Shown: one piece after another, positions 37,021 to 45,825 of the stretch
Numbering within the stretch: position 1 is the first letter of the stretch
Layout: every line of letters begins with the position of its first letter
Assembly: GCA_002787035.1 (NCBI GenBank)
Contig: PCVP01000024.1
Location: 1-64,000, forward strand
Length of the DNA stretch: 64,000 bases
Origin: Candidatus Peregrinibacteria bacterium CG11_big_fil_rev_8_21_14_0_20_49_14
GTDB taxonomy: Bacteria; Patescibacteriota; Gracilibacteria; Peribacterales; Peribacteraceae
Direction: 5' to 3'
The notes under the pieces: model-generated
The model's input: only the letters and a program-made list of their open reading frames with translations
Database searches by the model: none
What the model was told of the DNA's origin: nothing
Made by a program: the position numbers and the translations under genes

Positions 37021-37395
37021 TTAATTGGTTGTCGGGATACTGGCGAGTATTTCCACCAGTCCCTGTGCGAGCAAGATTACTATCAGTCCCGCAATTGCGA
37101 AGAAGACTATTCGCTTCGCCCTTTCTTTGTTTTCATCATTTCCTCCACTGAATACCAAAATAATTCCGGCAATGACTATCACAACCACGGCAGCAAGCGC
37201 CATGTACGAGAGCACCTTTTTGACTATGGTAATAACAGTGGGTCGTATGAGGTTTCCTCCGACCACAGTCGATGCACTGCCCGCACCACCCGTGAGCCCT
37301 GCTCCGGAATATTCAGAAGCGTATGCTGCTCCTGTGCTTACAGCTACGAATGCAGCGGTACAAAGTGCCGAAATGCGTGTGTGAAGAGCGAGCAT
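37021..37395 (-). CDS. VirB2/TrbC-like pilin-type membrane protein
   Basis: A 124-residue protein with a signal peptide (about 1-25), a Gly/Ser/Ala-rich stretch, and two hydrophobic helices (VLSYMALAAVVVIVIAGII; IVFFAIAGLIVILLAQGLV) separated by a charged loop GGNDENKERAKR. This is the architecture of VirB2/TrbC pilins of type IV secretion systems. It is first in a unit with the PKD/PxWL scaffold. TACTAT lies 8 nt before the ATG. No relaxase or VirB4 homologue is seen in the window. Confidence 0.7.
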   Translation of the reverse strand: MLALHTRISALCTAAFVAVSTGAAYASEYSGAGLTGGAGSASTVVGGNLIRPTVITIVKKVLSYMALAAVVVIVIAGIILVFSGGNDENKERAKRIVFFAIAGLIVILLAQGLVEILASIPTTN

Positions 37396-37461
37396 TGGTC
37401 TCTATAGTAGAATATCAGACTATGATAGCACAAATCTCACTCAGAAGCTACTCTGGAGGCC

Positions 37462-38454
37462 ATGAGACCTCAAAAGCCATCCGCCATACTTCGGTGCTCC
37501 GGCACACAGGCATTTTTGGTGACGGATCTTACGAATATTTTGTATCTTTCAGGGGTTTCCATGTCTGCGGGATTCATGCTGATAACCCCGCGCAAAATGC
37601 TGCTGTTTGCAGACAGCAGATACGCCGAAATTGCTCAAAAAACTGCGGGGGATTGCGTGACTGTATTGTCCCCTGATCTGCTGGGTAAATCACTGGCTTC
37701 CTACAGACAGTGCGGGTGTGAGGCAGATAGCGTTACATTGGCTCAATTCGGCAGATGGAAGCGAAAATTTAAGAACACAAAATTTGTTCAAAAGACAGGA
37801 GTAATCGAAGAGTTTCGACGGTCCAAATCACAAGATGAACTGCGAAAATTCAGAAAGGCTCAAGAAATAACCCATGACATAATCGCTCGGGTACCTCGTG
37901 TGTTAAAAGACGGGGAGTCGGAACTGAAAGTTGCCGAAAAATTGCGGTCCTGGGCTCTGCAACTCGGAGCGCAGGAACTTGCGTTTGAGCCCATCGTTGC
38001 GTTCGGTACACACTCCAGCAGGCCACATCATCGTCCGACAAGCCGCACACTGCGAATGGGAAATGTGGTGCAAATAGATGTCGGAGCACGTTACGAGGGC
38101 TACGCAGCGGATCAGAGTGCTTTTTTCTTCACAGGTTCTCCCACGCCGAAGCAATCGCGTGCATACGAAGCCGTGCGGAAGGCAAAAGATGCGGCAGTTG
38201 CGCTTGTGCGTCCGGGTGTTTCGACTCATGCGTTGGACGAGGCAGCCAGAAACGTACTTCGAGACTATGATATGGAAGAGGCATTCACGCATGCGCTCGG
38301 ACACGGTCTCGGGCTGGATGTGCACGAGGGAGTGACCGTATCCGGTCGTGCACAGGAGAAGTATTTGTTAAAAGGAGAAATTATTACCATAGAGCCCGGA
38401 GTGTATTTTGCGGGACAATTTGGTATTCGGCTGGAGGAAGAAGTGGTTGTGTAG
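37462..38454 (+). CDS. M24 family metallopeptidase (Xaa-Pro aminopeptidase-like)
   Basis: A creatinase-like N-terminal domain precedes a pita-bread catalytic domain. Metal ligands are visible: Asp in VVQIDVGARYEG, Asp in YAADQSA, His in HALGHGLGLDVHE, Glu in IITIEPGVYF and Glu in GIRLEEEVVV. These support a dinuclear-metal aminopeptidase that removes N-terminal residues before proline. The protein ends right after the last ligand, about 10-15 residues shorter than typical homologues. ATG 37462 is used. Confidence 0.92.
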   Translation: MRPQKPSAILRCSGTQAFLVTDLTNILYLSGVSMSAGFMLITPRKMLLFADSRYAEIAQKTAGDCVTVLSPDLLGKSLASYRQCGCEADSVTLAQFGRWKRKFKNTKFVQKTGVIEEFRRSKSQDELRKFRKAQEITHDIIARVPRVLKDGESELKVAEKLRSWALQLGAQELAFEPIVAFGTHSSRPHHRPTSRTLRMGNVVQIDVGARYEGYAADQSAFFFTGSPTPKQSRAYEAVRKAKDAAVALVRPGVSTHALDEAARNVLRDYDMEEAFTHALGHGLGLDVHEGVTVSGRAQEKYLLKGEIITIEPGVYFAGQFGIRLEEEVVV

Positions 38455-38480
38455 GCCTTCTTGTGGTACAATGACGGGAT

Positions 38481-39857
38481 TTGAAAACACATATTTCACA
38501 TTCGGTTCCAAGGCATGTTTTTCTGACAGTGTTTGCATTGCTTCTTGTCATGCCTGTGCGAGCAGGGAGTACGCAGGAACCGTACCAGCAAAATTTTATA
38601 ATAACCGCGTACTATTCACCGCTGGAAAATCAGTGTTGCTACGTAACTGGTGGCTATGCCGCAGAAAGAATTCTTAACGGCAATGGGGTAAAGGCAGCCG
38701 ACGGAACAGCGGTGTATCCCGGCATGCTTGCCGCACCTCCCAGTTATCCGTTCGGTACGAAAGTACTGTTGCCGGGTATCGGTACGTTATCCGTGCATGA
38801 TCGTGGCGGCGCTATTCAGGAATTTTCCGGGGGAATGCATCGACTCGATATTTGGGTTGGATTCGGTGAAGAGGGACTTGCGAGAGCTTTGGACTTCGGT
38901 GTTCAAGCAATGAAGGGAACAGTGTATCCTCCCGGTTTCAGTCAGCCGCAAACTTCCATAGCATTGGAAGAATTTCCCGCACCTGTTGAACAGTTGAAAA
39001 AATACATGCTAGAGGGAACGAACCTTCTTTCCGTGCGTCCAAAAATAAAAGACAGAGGGTTGTCTGTAATCATGTTACAGGATGTACTGAAGCGTATCGG
39101 CTACTTTCGTCACGGAGTGACAGGCACATACGGAAAAGTGACACAGCAGTCTCTTGAAAACTTTGAAAGGGACTACCATCTTTCCCAGCCGTCGGATGTT
39201 CTTACCAAAAGTACTGCAGCATATTTGCTTTCGGCCGAAAGGAGACATGGGGTCAAAAACCCCATCGGAGGGTACATACAACAGGGGAGTAACGGAGAAT
39301 CTGTCCAAGAAGCACAGCGTATTCTGAGATTTTTAGGATACTACAGAGGACGAACGAATGGTGTATACGACCAGGATCTTGCGGATGCAATCCTGCGATT
39401 TCAACAAGACGAATATCTTGTCGGAACAGAAAAAGATCCCGGAGCAGGGCGCATTGGGCCACTGACAATGCAGAAAATTCGCGGTGCGTGGGACAGGGAA
39501 TTGGTTGCTGAGCGTGCTCGAAAGCTGGTGGTACTGCACGATGTGGAACAGTACATTCGTGAGCGAAATCTGACCGTGCAAAGATTTCTTTCCGAAGGAG
39601 ACTACGGTTCTCAGGTTCTCAGGCTGCAGGAATTTTTGTCAGAGAGAGGCTTTTTTCCGGAGAAAGATATAAACGGCAGTTACGGTCCCCTTACCAAGCA
39701 GTCTGTCATTGCATTCCAGGTGGCACGCGGAATCGTACAATCACAGAGCGATCACGGTGCGGGAGTAGTGGGACCTTCAACACTTTCTTTGCTTCAAAAA
39801 GAGGAGAAACTGGGTTTGTATCGTCTGGTGCGTGCGGAGGGATGGCGGGCTTTGTAA
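38481..39857 (+). CDS. Secreted 3D-domain protein with peptidoglycan-binding repeats
   Basis: A 458-residue exported protein. A signal peptide is followed by a 3D (Asp-Asp-Asp) double-psi beta-barrel: ITAYYSPLENQCCY, GVKAADGTAVYPGMLAA, LSVHDRGG and RLDIWVG with its conserved Asp residues, as in MltA/YabE-type lytic transglycosylases. Three PG_binding_1-like repeats follow (about 190-235, 265-325 and 370-435), each ending in a G.YG..T..A...FQ pattern. It probably remodels or binds peptidoglycan. The start is a TTG about 9 nt after TACAAT with an upstream TGG. The next gene, also a wall protein, follows after 6 bases. Confidence 0.85.
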   Translation: MKTHISHSVPRHVFLTVFALLLVMPVRAGSTQEPYQQNFIITAYYSPLENQCCYVTGGYAAERILNGNGVKAADGTAVYPGMLAAPPSYPFGTKVLLPGIGTLSVHDRGGAIQEFSGGMHRLDIWVGFGEEGLARALDFGVQAMKGTVYPPGFSQPQTSIALEEFPAPVEQLKKYMLEGTNLLSVRPKIKDRGLSVIMLQDVLKRIGYFRHGVTGTYGKVTQQSLENFERDYHLSQPSDVLTKSTAAYLLSAERRHGVKNPIGGYIQQGSNGESVQEAQRILRFLGYYRGRTNGVYDQDLADAILRFQQDEYLVGTEKDPGAGRIGPLTMQKIRGAWDRELVAERARKLVVLHDVEQYIRERNLTVQRFLSEGDYGSQVLRLQEFLSERGFFPEKDINGSYGPLTKQSVIAFQVARGIVQSQSDHGAGVVGPSTLSLLQKEEKLGLYRLVRAEGWRAL

Positions 39858-39863
39858 AGTCAA

Positions 39864-40937
39864 TTGCTATTCTTCGTCAGGCTCTGCAACCTGTGTGCCG
39901 TGCGTATAGTGGTTTTTCTTATCGGCATATTGGTTCCTGTTTCTGCGGCGCTCGCCGCAGAGGATTCCATTCTTCGTAAAGACGGGTTTTTACTCATATG
40001 GGAATCCATACGAAGGCCTGCATTCGACACAAGTTACACGACTCCGTTTACGGATGTGTCGGAGGAAGAAGAAGGGTTTCAGGAAATTACCTACGCAAAG
40101 AACAGAAAGTTTTTCGATGAAGAAACGGAATTTCACCCCCATGACTTACTGAGTCAGCGTGATGCACTGCTCTGGATTTTTCGATCTCGCAATGTCGATG
40201 AACGTCCCGATGTGGAACATGAAGATCTCTCGCGATTCTTGGAAAAGTATCCCATTGCAACATTGGACGAGAGTATGATTCTCAGTCGTTCTCAGCTTCT
40301 CGAATACATGAGAGCTTTGGATGCACTTCTTGCCGAAGAAGTGCACGAAACCAGCTACTATGCCGCCGATTTTCACGGGAAGGGTACCGCATTCGGTGAG
40401 ACGTTTAACATGGAAGACCTCACTGCTGCGCATCGTAGCTTTCCGCACAATACGCTGGTGCGTGTCACCAATGTTGAGAATGGAAAAAGTGTTGTCGTAC
40501 GAATAAACGACAGAGGTCCGTATGTGGACGGAAGAGATATGGATCTCAGTAAGGCGGCGTTCGAACGCATAGCCTCAGCGTCACAGGGTGTCATACGGGC
40601 GACGTATCTTCGTCTGGGAGATAAAGACCTTATCGATATGTGTTCCGATAAGCCAAAAAGGTACCAGAAGCGCATTACGAGAGATGTTCGATTTCACAGA
40701 GGCATACCGCATACCATGGAACTGGGAGATTCTCTGTACTTGGGTTCCAGTGCGTATTTTGTCGTTCGTGGAATAGACTTTCCGGATGGAAATTTTATGC
40801 GCATTCAAGATTTTGTGAGTCCGAAGGAGCGCTATCGCTTTATGCCATCCATGGTTGGTGAATACACGTTCTTCATCGGAACAACCGAAGGAAGGTTGCG
40901 GGAAATGGTCATGACAGTCTCATCGTGCAATTCATAA
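39864..40937 (+). CDS. rlpA: RlpA-like secreted double-psi beta-barrel protein
   Basis: After a signal peptide and an N-terminal region of about 150 residues, the protein carries an RlpA core: SYYAADFHGKGTAFGE, TAAHRSFPHNTLVRVTN, VVVRINDRGPYVDGRDMDLS. RlpA enzymes are lytic transglycosylases of naked glycan strands at division sites in other bacteria. A further domain (about 280-350) follows the barrel. The listed start is TTG 39864; GTG 39900 would give a textbook signal peptide (RIVVFLIGILVPVSAALA) and may be correct. It follows the 3D-domain gene closely and probably shares its transcript. Confidence 0.85.
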   Translation: MLFFVRLCNLCAVRIVVFLIGILVPVSAALAAEDSILRKDGFLLIWESIRRPAFDTSYTTPFTDVSEEEEGFQEITYAKNRKFFDEETEFHPHDLLSQRDALLWIFRSRNVDERPDVEHEDLSRFLEKYPIATLDESMILSRSQLLEYMRALDALLAEEVHETSYYAADFHGKGTAFGETFNMEDLTAAHRSFPHNTLVRVTNVENGKSVVVRINDRGPYVDGRDMDLSKAAFERIASASQGVIRATYLRLGDKDLIDMCSDKPKRYQKRITRDVRFHRGIPHTMELGDSLYLGSSAYFVVRGIDFPDGNFMRIQDFVSPKERYRFMPSMVGEYTFFIGTTEGRLREMVMTVSSCNS

Positions 40938-40967
40938 GCACTTGGCCTACCTCTGAGACCGAATTTG

Positions 40968-40976
40968 TGCTATAAT
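40968..40976 (+). promoter_or_regulatory. Extended -10 promoter of the VirD4-like ATPase B gene
   Basis: TGCTATAAT is a perfect extended -10. No good -35 is visible at 17 bp. The expected transcript has a pyrimidine-rich leader of about 38 nt before GTG 41021. Confidence 0.6.
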
Positions 40977-41020
40977 TCATAGATTTCTGTTATTGTTTTT
41001 CCACCCCTCCCCTCCCTGCC

Positions 41021-43633
41021 GTGGCGGCATTCCTCAGCATCTTCTTCTGGCCGGTAGTTCTTGGCATAACCGCACTCGGTACCAGCCTTGTAAAAGCCGA
41101 TATCTGGCTGACTATTTGGGATTGGTTCATCAACGATCCTTTCATGGCTGTTCTGTGGGTGTTATCCGGTTATCTTGCGTGGAAACTTTTGAAGAAATAC
41201 GCGAGGTTGTACTACGCAATTCGACAATCAAAAAAACTGGTTGCCATCAAAATTATCCAGCCTCGCAGTGATAGCAAAATTGACCAAGAAAAAAGGACAG
41301 ACAAAGATTTCAAAGAAAAGATGGCCGTTATGGAACAGCTGTACCGTGCTCTTTGGGAAGTACGAAGTCTGACCATATGGCAGACTGTTCACTTTTGGAT
41401 TTTTCGATACCTCACTATCAGTTTGGAAATTTTCTTAAACAAGGGTGAGCTGATGTTCTACGTCGTCACGCAGCCGAAGTTCGCATCTATCGTCGAAAAA
41501 CAGATCACAGCGTTCTATCCCGATGCGGAAGTGTATCCGGATCAAACTCCTGAAATCTGGCCCAAAGGGTCGAAGTTGGTCGGGTACAACATGGCGCTTA
41601 AAAAGCCGTTTATGTACCCCATTCGTTTCTATGAGCAAATGCAGGACGATCCGCTGAATGGTATCGGAAACGTGCTGAGTAAATTGCAGGAAGAAGAAAC
41701 GGCAACCATTCAAATGGTCATGACTCCCTCTTTTTCAAACAAGTGGGGAAGGCGGGCACAAGAGCGTGCGTCCATGATGTTTAAGGGGAAGAAAGATAAT
41801 TTCTTAAAACATGTACCGGGTCTTTCCATTCTGGGATACATAGTCGATATGTTTGCCACGTCCGGTGAAGGTAATATGGCTCCCGGTGCCAAGCAGGGTG
41901 ACGCGTTTATTCGAATGATTCAACCTGAAGAAGAATTGTACAAACGTATGGGCGAAAAAGGAGGTATGAGTTTCTATCACTGTTCCATTCGTATTATGGC
42001 AGCCGCAAGTACGTGGCAGCGTGCGATAGAAATTACGAACAATATGCAGGTTGCCTTCAACTCGTTTAAAGATCTCTACGGAAACTTCTTTCAGAACAAG
42101 CGAGTTCTTAGCGACATTATGCCGCTGAAATGGAACGCTCCGCTCATCTACAAGCTTTGGAAACGACGGTTAAACGGCTATATGACTCCGGATTGTTTGC
42201 TTGTGGAGAAAGAACTCGCAGGGCTGTATCACTTCCCGGATAGCCGCTACAACAAAATTCCTATCATACAGTGGAGCACTTACAAAATTCTTCCGCCTCC
42301 TCCGGATGCTCCGACAGAGGGAATACTTCTCGGTAACAATAAGTACAGAGGAGTCGAAACACCTATCCGATTCATTGGAAAAGACCGTACAAGACATCAT
42401 TACATCATAGGAAAATCCGGTTGCGGTAAATCTGCGTTGCTCTCATGGATGTCTCGGCAAGATATTGCCAATGGAGACGGGCTGTGCCTGGTAGACCCGC
42501 ATGGAGATCTTGTGGAAGATGCGTTGGCACACATACCGAAAGCACGCGCAAAGGAAGTCATTGTGTTTGATCCTTCGGACTTGGAGCGTCCGATGGGACT
42601 CAATATGTTGGAGGCACACACGCCGGAAGAAAAAGACAGAGCCGCACTGGATGCGATGGAAATTTTCATCAAGCTCTTCGGAAATGAGATCTTCGGACCA
42701 CGTATTCAGCATTACTTCAGAAACGGATGTCTTACTCTCATGGATGATGAAGAAGAGGGTGCGACTCTCATAGACGTTCCACGCATGTTCGTGGATGAAG
42801 AATTTCAGCGTTACAAAGTAAGTAAAATACGTAATCCCGTCGTGCGCAGTTTCTGGGAGCATGAAATGGCTCAAACGGGAGACCGGGAACGTCAGGAAAT
42901 GATTCCGTATTTCAGCTCCAAGTTCGGTCCTTTCATTACAAATACCACCATGCGTAACATCATCGGGCAACCGAAGAGCGCATTCAATATTCGGGAAATC
43001 ATGGATTCGGGAAAAGTGCTGCTTGTGAATCTTTCCAAAGGAAAAATCGGAGATACCAACGCGGAACTTCTCGGTCTTATTTTCGTAAACAAAATAAGCA
43101 TGGCTGCCATGAGCAGAGCAGATATGCCGCGAGCGGACAGAAAACGTTTCTACTTGTATGTCGATGAGTTCCAAAACTTCGTGACAGACGCCTTTGCAAC
43201 CATTCTCTCGGAAGCTCGTAAATATGAGCTCGCACTTGTTATGGCGCACCAGTACATCGGCCAGCTTGTCGGTAAAACGTCATCGTACGGAGAAGGAGGT
43301 ACCAAAATGCGAGATGCGGTGTTCGGTAACGTCGGCACAATTATGAGTTTTAAAATAGGTGCAGAAGATGCCGAGTACATGGCAAAGGAATTTGCACCGG
43401 TTCTCTCGGAACAGGATGTCATAGGCGTGCCGAACTTTAACTGTTACTGTAAACTCAACATCAATAACGTGCAGTCGCGTCCGTTCAGTATGTCCACTAT
43501 CTGGGATGAATCGAAGAGAAATGAAGATCTTGCCAAACTCATAAAAGAGTACAGTCGCCTCAAGTTTGCGCGAAAAAAAGTTTTCGTCGATCAAGAAATA
43601 GAAGATCGCATCGGTATTCAGCGAGGAAAATAA
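41021..43633 (+). CDS. VirD4/TraG-like ATPase (paralogue B)
   Basis: An 870-residue ATPase with one or two N-terminal membrane helices, a middle domain shared with paralogue A (12136-14655) and a VirD4/HerA-like motor. Walker A is GKSGCGKS (residues 464-471) and Walker B is FYLYVDEFQNF (from 710). Shared blocks include RPMGLNMLEA, EIFGPRIQHYF and ILSEARKYELALVMAHQYIG. The start is GTG 41021, the first after the extended -10; no Shine-Dalgarno sequence is seen. The 3' end, including the stop codon, is repeated downstream. It is near the VirB2-like pilin and PxWL scaffold genes, so it may power the same apparatus. Confidence 0.82.
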   Translation: MAAFLSIFFWPVVLGITALGTSLVKADIWLTIWDWFINDPFMAVLWVLSGYLAWKLLKKYARLYYAIRQSKKLVAIKIIQPRSDSKIDQEKRTDKDFKEKMAVMEQLYRALWEVRSLTIWQTVHFWIFRYLTISLEIFLNKGELMFYVVTQPKFASIVEKQITAFYPDAEVYPDQTPEIWPKGSKLVGYNMALKKPFMYPIRFYEQMQDDPLNGIGNVLSKLQEEETATIQMVMTPSFSNKWGRRAQERASMMFKGKKDNFLKHVPGLSILGYIVDMFATSGEGNMAPGAKQGDAFIRMIQPEEELYKRMGEKGGMSFYHCSIRIMAAASTWQRAIEITNNMQVAFNSFKDLYGNFFQNKRVLSDIMPLKWNAPLIYKLWKRRLNGYMTPDCLLVEKELAGLYHFPDSRYNKIPIIQWSTYKILPPPPDAPTEGILLGNNKYRGVETPIRFIGKDRTRHHYIIGKSGCGKSALLSWMSRQDIANGDGLCLVDPHGDLVEDALAHIPKARAKEVIVFDPSDLERPMGLNMLEAHTPEEKDRAALDAMEIFIKLFGNEIFGPRIQHYFRNGCLTLMDDEEEGATLIDVPRMFVDEEFQRYKVSKIRNPVVRSFWEHEMAQTGDRERQEMIPYFSSKFGPFITNTTMRNIIGQPKSAFNIREIMDSGKVLLVNLSKGKIGDTNAELLGLIFVNKISMAAMSRADMPRADRKRFYLYVDEFQNFVTDAFATILSEARKYELALVMAHQYIGQLVGKTSSYGEGGTKMRDAVFGNVGTIMSFKIGAEDAEYMAKEFAPVLSEQDVIGVPNFNCYCKLNINNVQSRPFSMSTIWDESKRNEDLAKLIKEYSRLKFARKKVFVDQEIEDRIGIQRGK

Positions 43634-43820
43634 CTCCCACGGAAGAAGCCTGCCCTGAGCTTGCCGAAGGGTCGATCAAGAAATAGAAGATCGCATCGGT
43701 ATTCAGCGAGGAAAATAACTCCCACGGAAGAAGCCTGCCCTGTTTACCGTGAGTTACATCGAATGGAGCTTGCCGAAGGGTCGATCAGGAAATAGAAGAT
43801 CGCATCGGTATTCAGCGAGG
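43586..43820 (+). repeat. Three imperfect copies of the 3' end of the ATPase B gene
   Basis: Copies start at 43586 (inside the gene), 43671 and 43780. The first two are identical over 72 bp, from GTCGATCAAG through the stop codon to GCCTGCCCTG. The third matches for the first 41 bp with one change. Copies two and three are each preceded by AGCTTGCCGAAGG. The segment GCCCTGAGCTTGCCGAAGGG resembles a dispersed intergenic palindrome seen in many bacterial genomes. Spacing is 85 and then 109 bp. Confidence 0.9.
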
Positions 43821-43856
43821 TCAGTAGTATTTGTCGAAGAACCGGAGATTACTCTT

Positions 43857-44276
43857 CTACGAGCTCTTTTTTTGCCTGCTTACCATTTTTGCCATCTCTT
43901 GCTCTTCCTCCATTCCATGTAAAACATCTTTTAGTTCCCAGGAAAGAAACAGGGTAATAACGGTGCGAAGCGCCACAATGGCAGCAAGTTTACCCAGGTC
44001 GGTCCAGGTGGGGTGCACAATGGTTTCTATGATGTCTTTACCCACAAGGAACTCCAGACCCAAAGCCAAGTATTTTCCGAGCTCTATTCGGATTTGCGGT
44101 AAGTGATTCTTCCTCTGCAGGACGGATAATATGAAAAGACTCGCACTGTACAGTGCGCCGAATGCCATAATTATCACCCCGATAAATCCGATAATCGCCG
44201 CAGTAATCAGGCTGACATACTGCAGACCGCTAATGAGAGCGGGTGGCTGAATAACGTTGAAAGAATCTATAAGCAT
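43857..44276 (-). CDS. DUF1622 family membrane protein
   Basis: A 139-residue membrane protein with three hydrophobic segments. It carries the DUF1622 signature: IRIELGKYLALGLEFLVGKD followed by a conserved IVALRTVITLFL segment. The function is unknown. The gene is alone on the minus strand, and its ATG lies exactly 6 nt after TATACT, implying a leaderless mRNA. Its 3' end faces the triplicated repeat. Confidence 0.85.
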   Translation of the reverse strand: MLIDSFNVIQPPALISGLQYVSLITAAIIGFIGVIIMAFGALYSASLFILSVLQRKNHLPQIRIELGKYLALGLEFLVGKDIIETIVHPTWTDLGKLAAIVALRTVITLFLSWELKDVLHGMEEEQEMAKMVSRQKKSS

Positions 44277-44282
44277 CGTCTT

Positions 44283-44288
44283 AGTATA
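44283..44288 (-). promoter_or_regulatory. -10 box of the DUF1622 gene (leaderless type)
   Basis: TATACT on the minus strand (44288-44283) is followed by AAGACG and then ATG 44276. Confidence 0.55.
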
Positions 44289-44369
44289 CAGAAATTTTTG
44301 TCTTCCTGCCAGATTCTTTTGCCCGTGGTCTTGCTTTCTGGTGAGCGCGCCTTTAGCCTCTACTGCGCT

Positions 44370-44681
44370 ATGACATCACTCTCTCAAGCAAAGGATATGT
44401 ACCGCATGCAACGGGACGCGAAGAAGATCAAAAAACAGCTCAAAAGGGTTCATATAGAGGCCGAAGCCAACGGCGTAAAGGTGGTGGTGAACGGTGAACA
44501 GGAGATTGTTCAAATTGAGATTGCGGAATCAGTACCCCGGGAATCCATTCCGACTCTCCTTACGGATGCCCTCAATAGGGCCATGAAAAAAGCACAGGTA
44601 GTCGCTGCCGAACAAATGCAGGGCTTGCTTGGTCAGATGGGTATGCCAACCGAAGAGGGGATGCGCGGCCTTGGTCAGTAA
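44370..44681 (+). CDS. ybaB: YbaB/EbfC family nucleoid-associated protein
   Basis: A small DNA-binding protein (103 residues) with helices MYRMQRDAKKIKKQLKR and a central beta hairpin GVKVVVNGEQEIVQIEI, the fold of YbaB dimers that clamp DNA. The C-terminus is Met/Gln/Gly-rich, as is usual. The frame is open from 44298, but ATG 44370 matches the family start. mltG begins 12 bases after its stop. The usual recR/dnaX neighbours are absent. Confidence 0.88.
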   Translation: MTSLSQAKDMYRMQRDAKKIKKQLKRVHIEAEANGVKVVVNGEQEIVQIEIAESVPRESIPTLLTDALNRAMKKAQVVAAEQMQGLLGQMGMPTEEGMRGLGQ

Positions 44682-44692
44682 ATGAATTTCTT

Positions 44693-45697
44693 ATGAAGCG
44701 CACATTTATCTTTTTGTTCATCGTAGGCGTGGCGACAACATTCTGGTTTTACAATGCCATCTCTCCGGTAAGCAGAACGAGTCAAGATCGTCATACCATT
44801 ACCATTGAGAAGGGTTCCTCTGTCACAGCCATTGCAGATCTCTTGCACGAAAAAGGTGTGATAAAGTCGCCCTTGGCATTTAAAACATATGTACGCATTC
44901 ACGGAAAATCAGCATTTCTGCAGGCGGGAAAATTTGTTCTGCGTCCTACCATGGCCGTAGAGGAAATTGTGGAGGTGCTGCAAAGCGGAAAAGCCGATGA
45001 GGCAATCATCACTATTCCCGAAGGATTTACCGTAAAACAAATAGATGCACTTATGGCTCAAAAAGGTTTTATTGAAGAGGGTGAGATTCTGCGATGTGCA
45101 AAGGAATGTGATTTCTCTTCATTTGAATTCCTTCCTCAAGTAGGAGGACTTGCCGATCGCGGCGGAAAGCTGGAAGGGTATTTGTATCCCGATACCTACT
45201 TTGTAACCAAGGAAGATTTTAATCGGAAGTTTTTCTTGGAGAGACTGCTCACCACCACCAGAAAAAATATTGTGGATTACTACGCTCCGGATATCGAAAA
45301 ATCCGGTCGTACGTTACATGAGCTTCTTACCATGGCTTCTCTCATAGAAGAAGAAACCCGCGCAGATGAAGAGAGAGCGACAGTTTCGGGCATTTTATGG
45401 AAACGGTATGACGACGGAAGGGGACTGGGTGTGGATGCGACGGTTCGTTATATATTGGATAAACCGTCGGCCGAAATTACGGTTGCCGATCTCAATACGA
45501 ATTCTCCCTACAACACGCGAAAGTTCAGAGGTCTTCCGCCGGGTCCCATAGCAAGTCCGGGTATAAAGAGCTTTATAGCCGCACTCTATCCGCAAGACAG
45601 CGAATATTGGTACTACCTGCACGGAACGGACGGTGACATTCACTATGCGGTGGGAAACGAAGAGCACAACATAAACAGATACAAGTACATCCGGTAG
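44693..45697 (+). CDS. mltG: Endolytic transglycosylase MltG
   Basis: An inner-membrane peptidoglycan enzyme with an N-terminal transmembrane helix, a LysM-like module and the YceG catalytic domain. Landmarks are LEGYLYPDTYF, ASLIEEET with the catalytic Glu, and NSPYNTRKFRGLPPGPIASPG. MltG cuts nascent glycan strands and sets their length. At 334 residues its size is normal. It is co-transcribed with ybaB (12-base gap). Confidence 0.95.
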   Translation: MKRTFIFLFIVGVATTFWFYNAISPVSRTSQDRHTITIEKGSSVTAIADLLHEKGVIKSPLAFKTYVRIHGKSAFLQAGKFVLRPTMAVEEIVEVLQSGKADEAIITIPEGFTVKQIDALMAQKGFIEEGEILRCAKECDFSSFEFLPQVGGLADRGGKLEGYLYPDTYFVTKEDFNRKFFLERLLTTTRKNIVDYYAPDIEKSGRTLHELLTMASLIEEETRADEERATVSGILWKRYDDGRGLGVDATVRYILDKPSAEITVADLNTNSPYNTRKFRGLPPGPIASPGIKSFIAALYPQDSEYWYYLHGTDGDIHYAVGNEEHNINRYKYIR

Positions 45698-45722
45698 TTC
45701 CGCGTTGAAAATATCGTAAAAT

Positions 45723-45740
45723 TCGGCTATAATAAGCCGA
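45723..45740 (+). promoter_or_regulatory. TATAAT within a 6-bp-arm palindrome
   Basis: TCGGCT and AGCCGA (45723-45728 and 45735-45740) flank ATAATA, so that TATAAT at 45728-45733 straddles the left arm. It could serve as an operator-controlled promoter or a weak mltG terminator without a U tract. Confidence 0.35.
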
Positions 45741-45825
45741 TACAAAGCACGTAATGGTACTCGGTACGTCAGGATATATTTTTGCCAAGTGCCGAGCATC
45801 CTCTACTCAGATACACTCCTTTCAT

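Noticed and set aside
43586-43820. CRISPR array
   Set aside because: Only three unequal copies, two containing a duplicated coding end; spacing is irregular and no cas genes are near.
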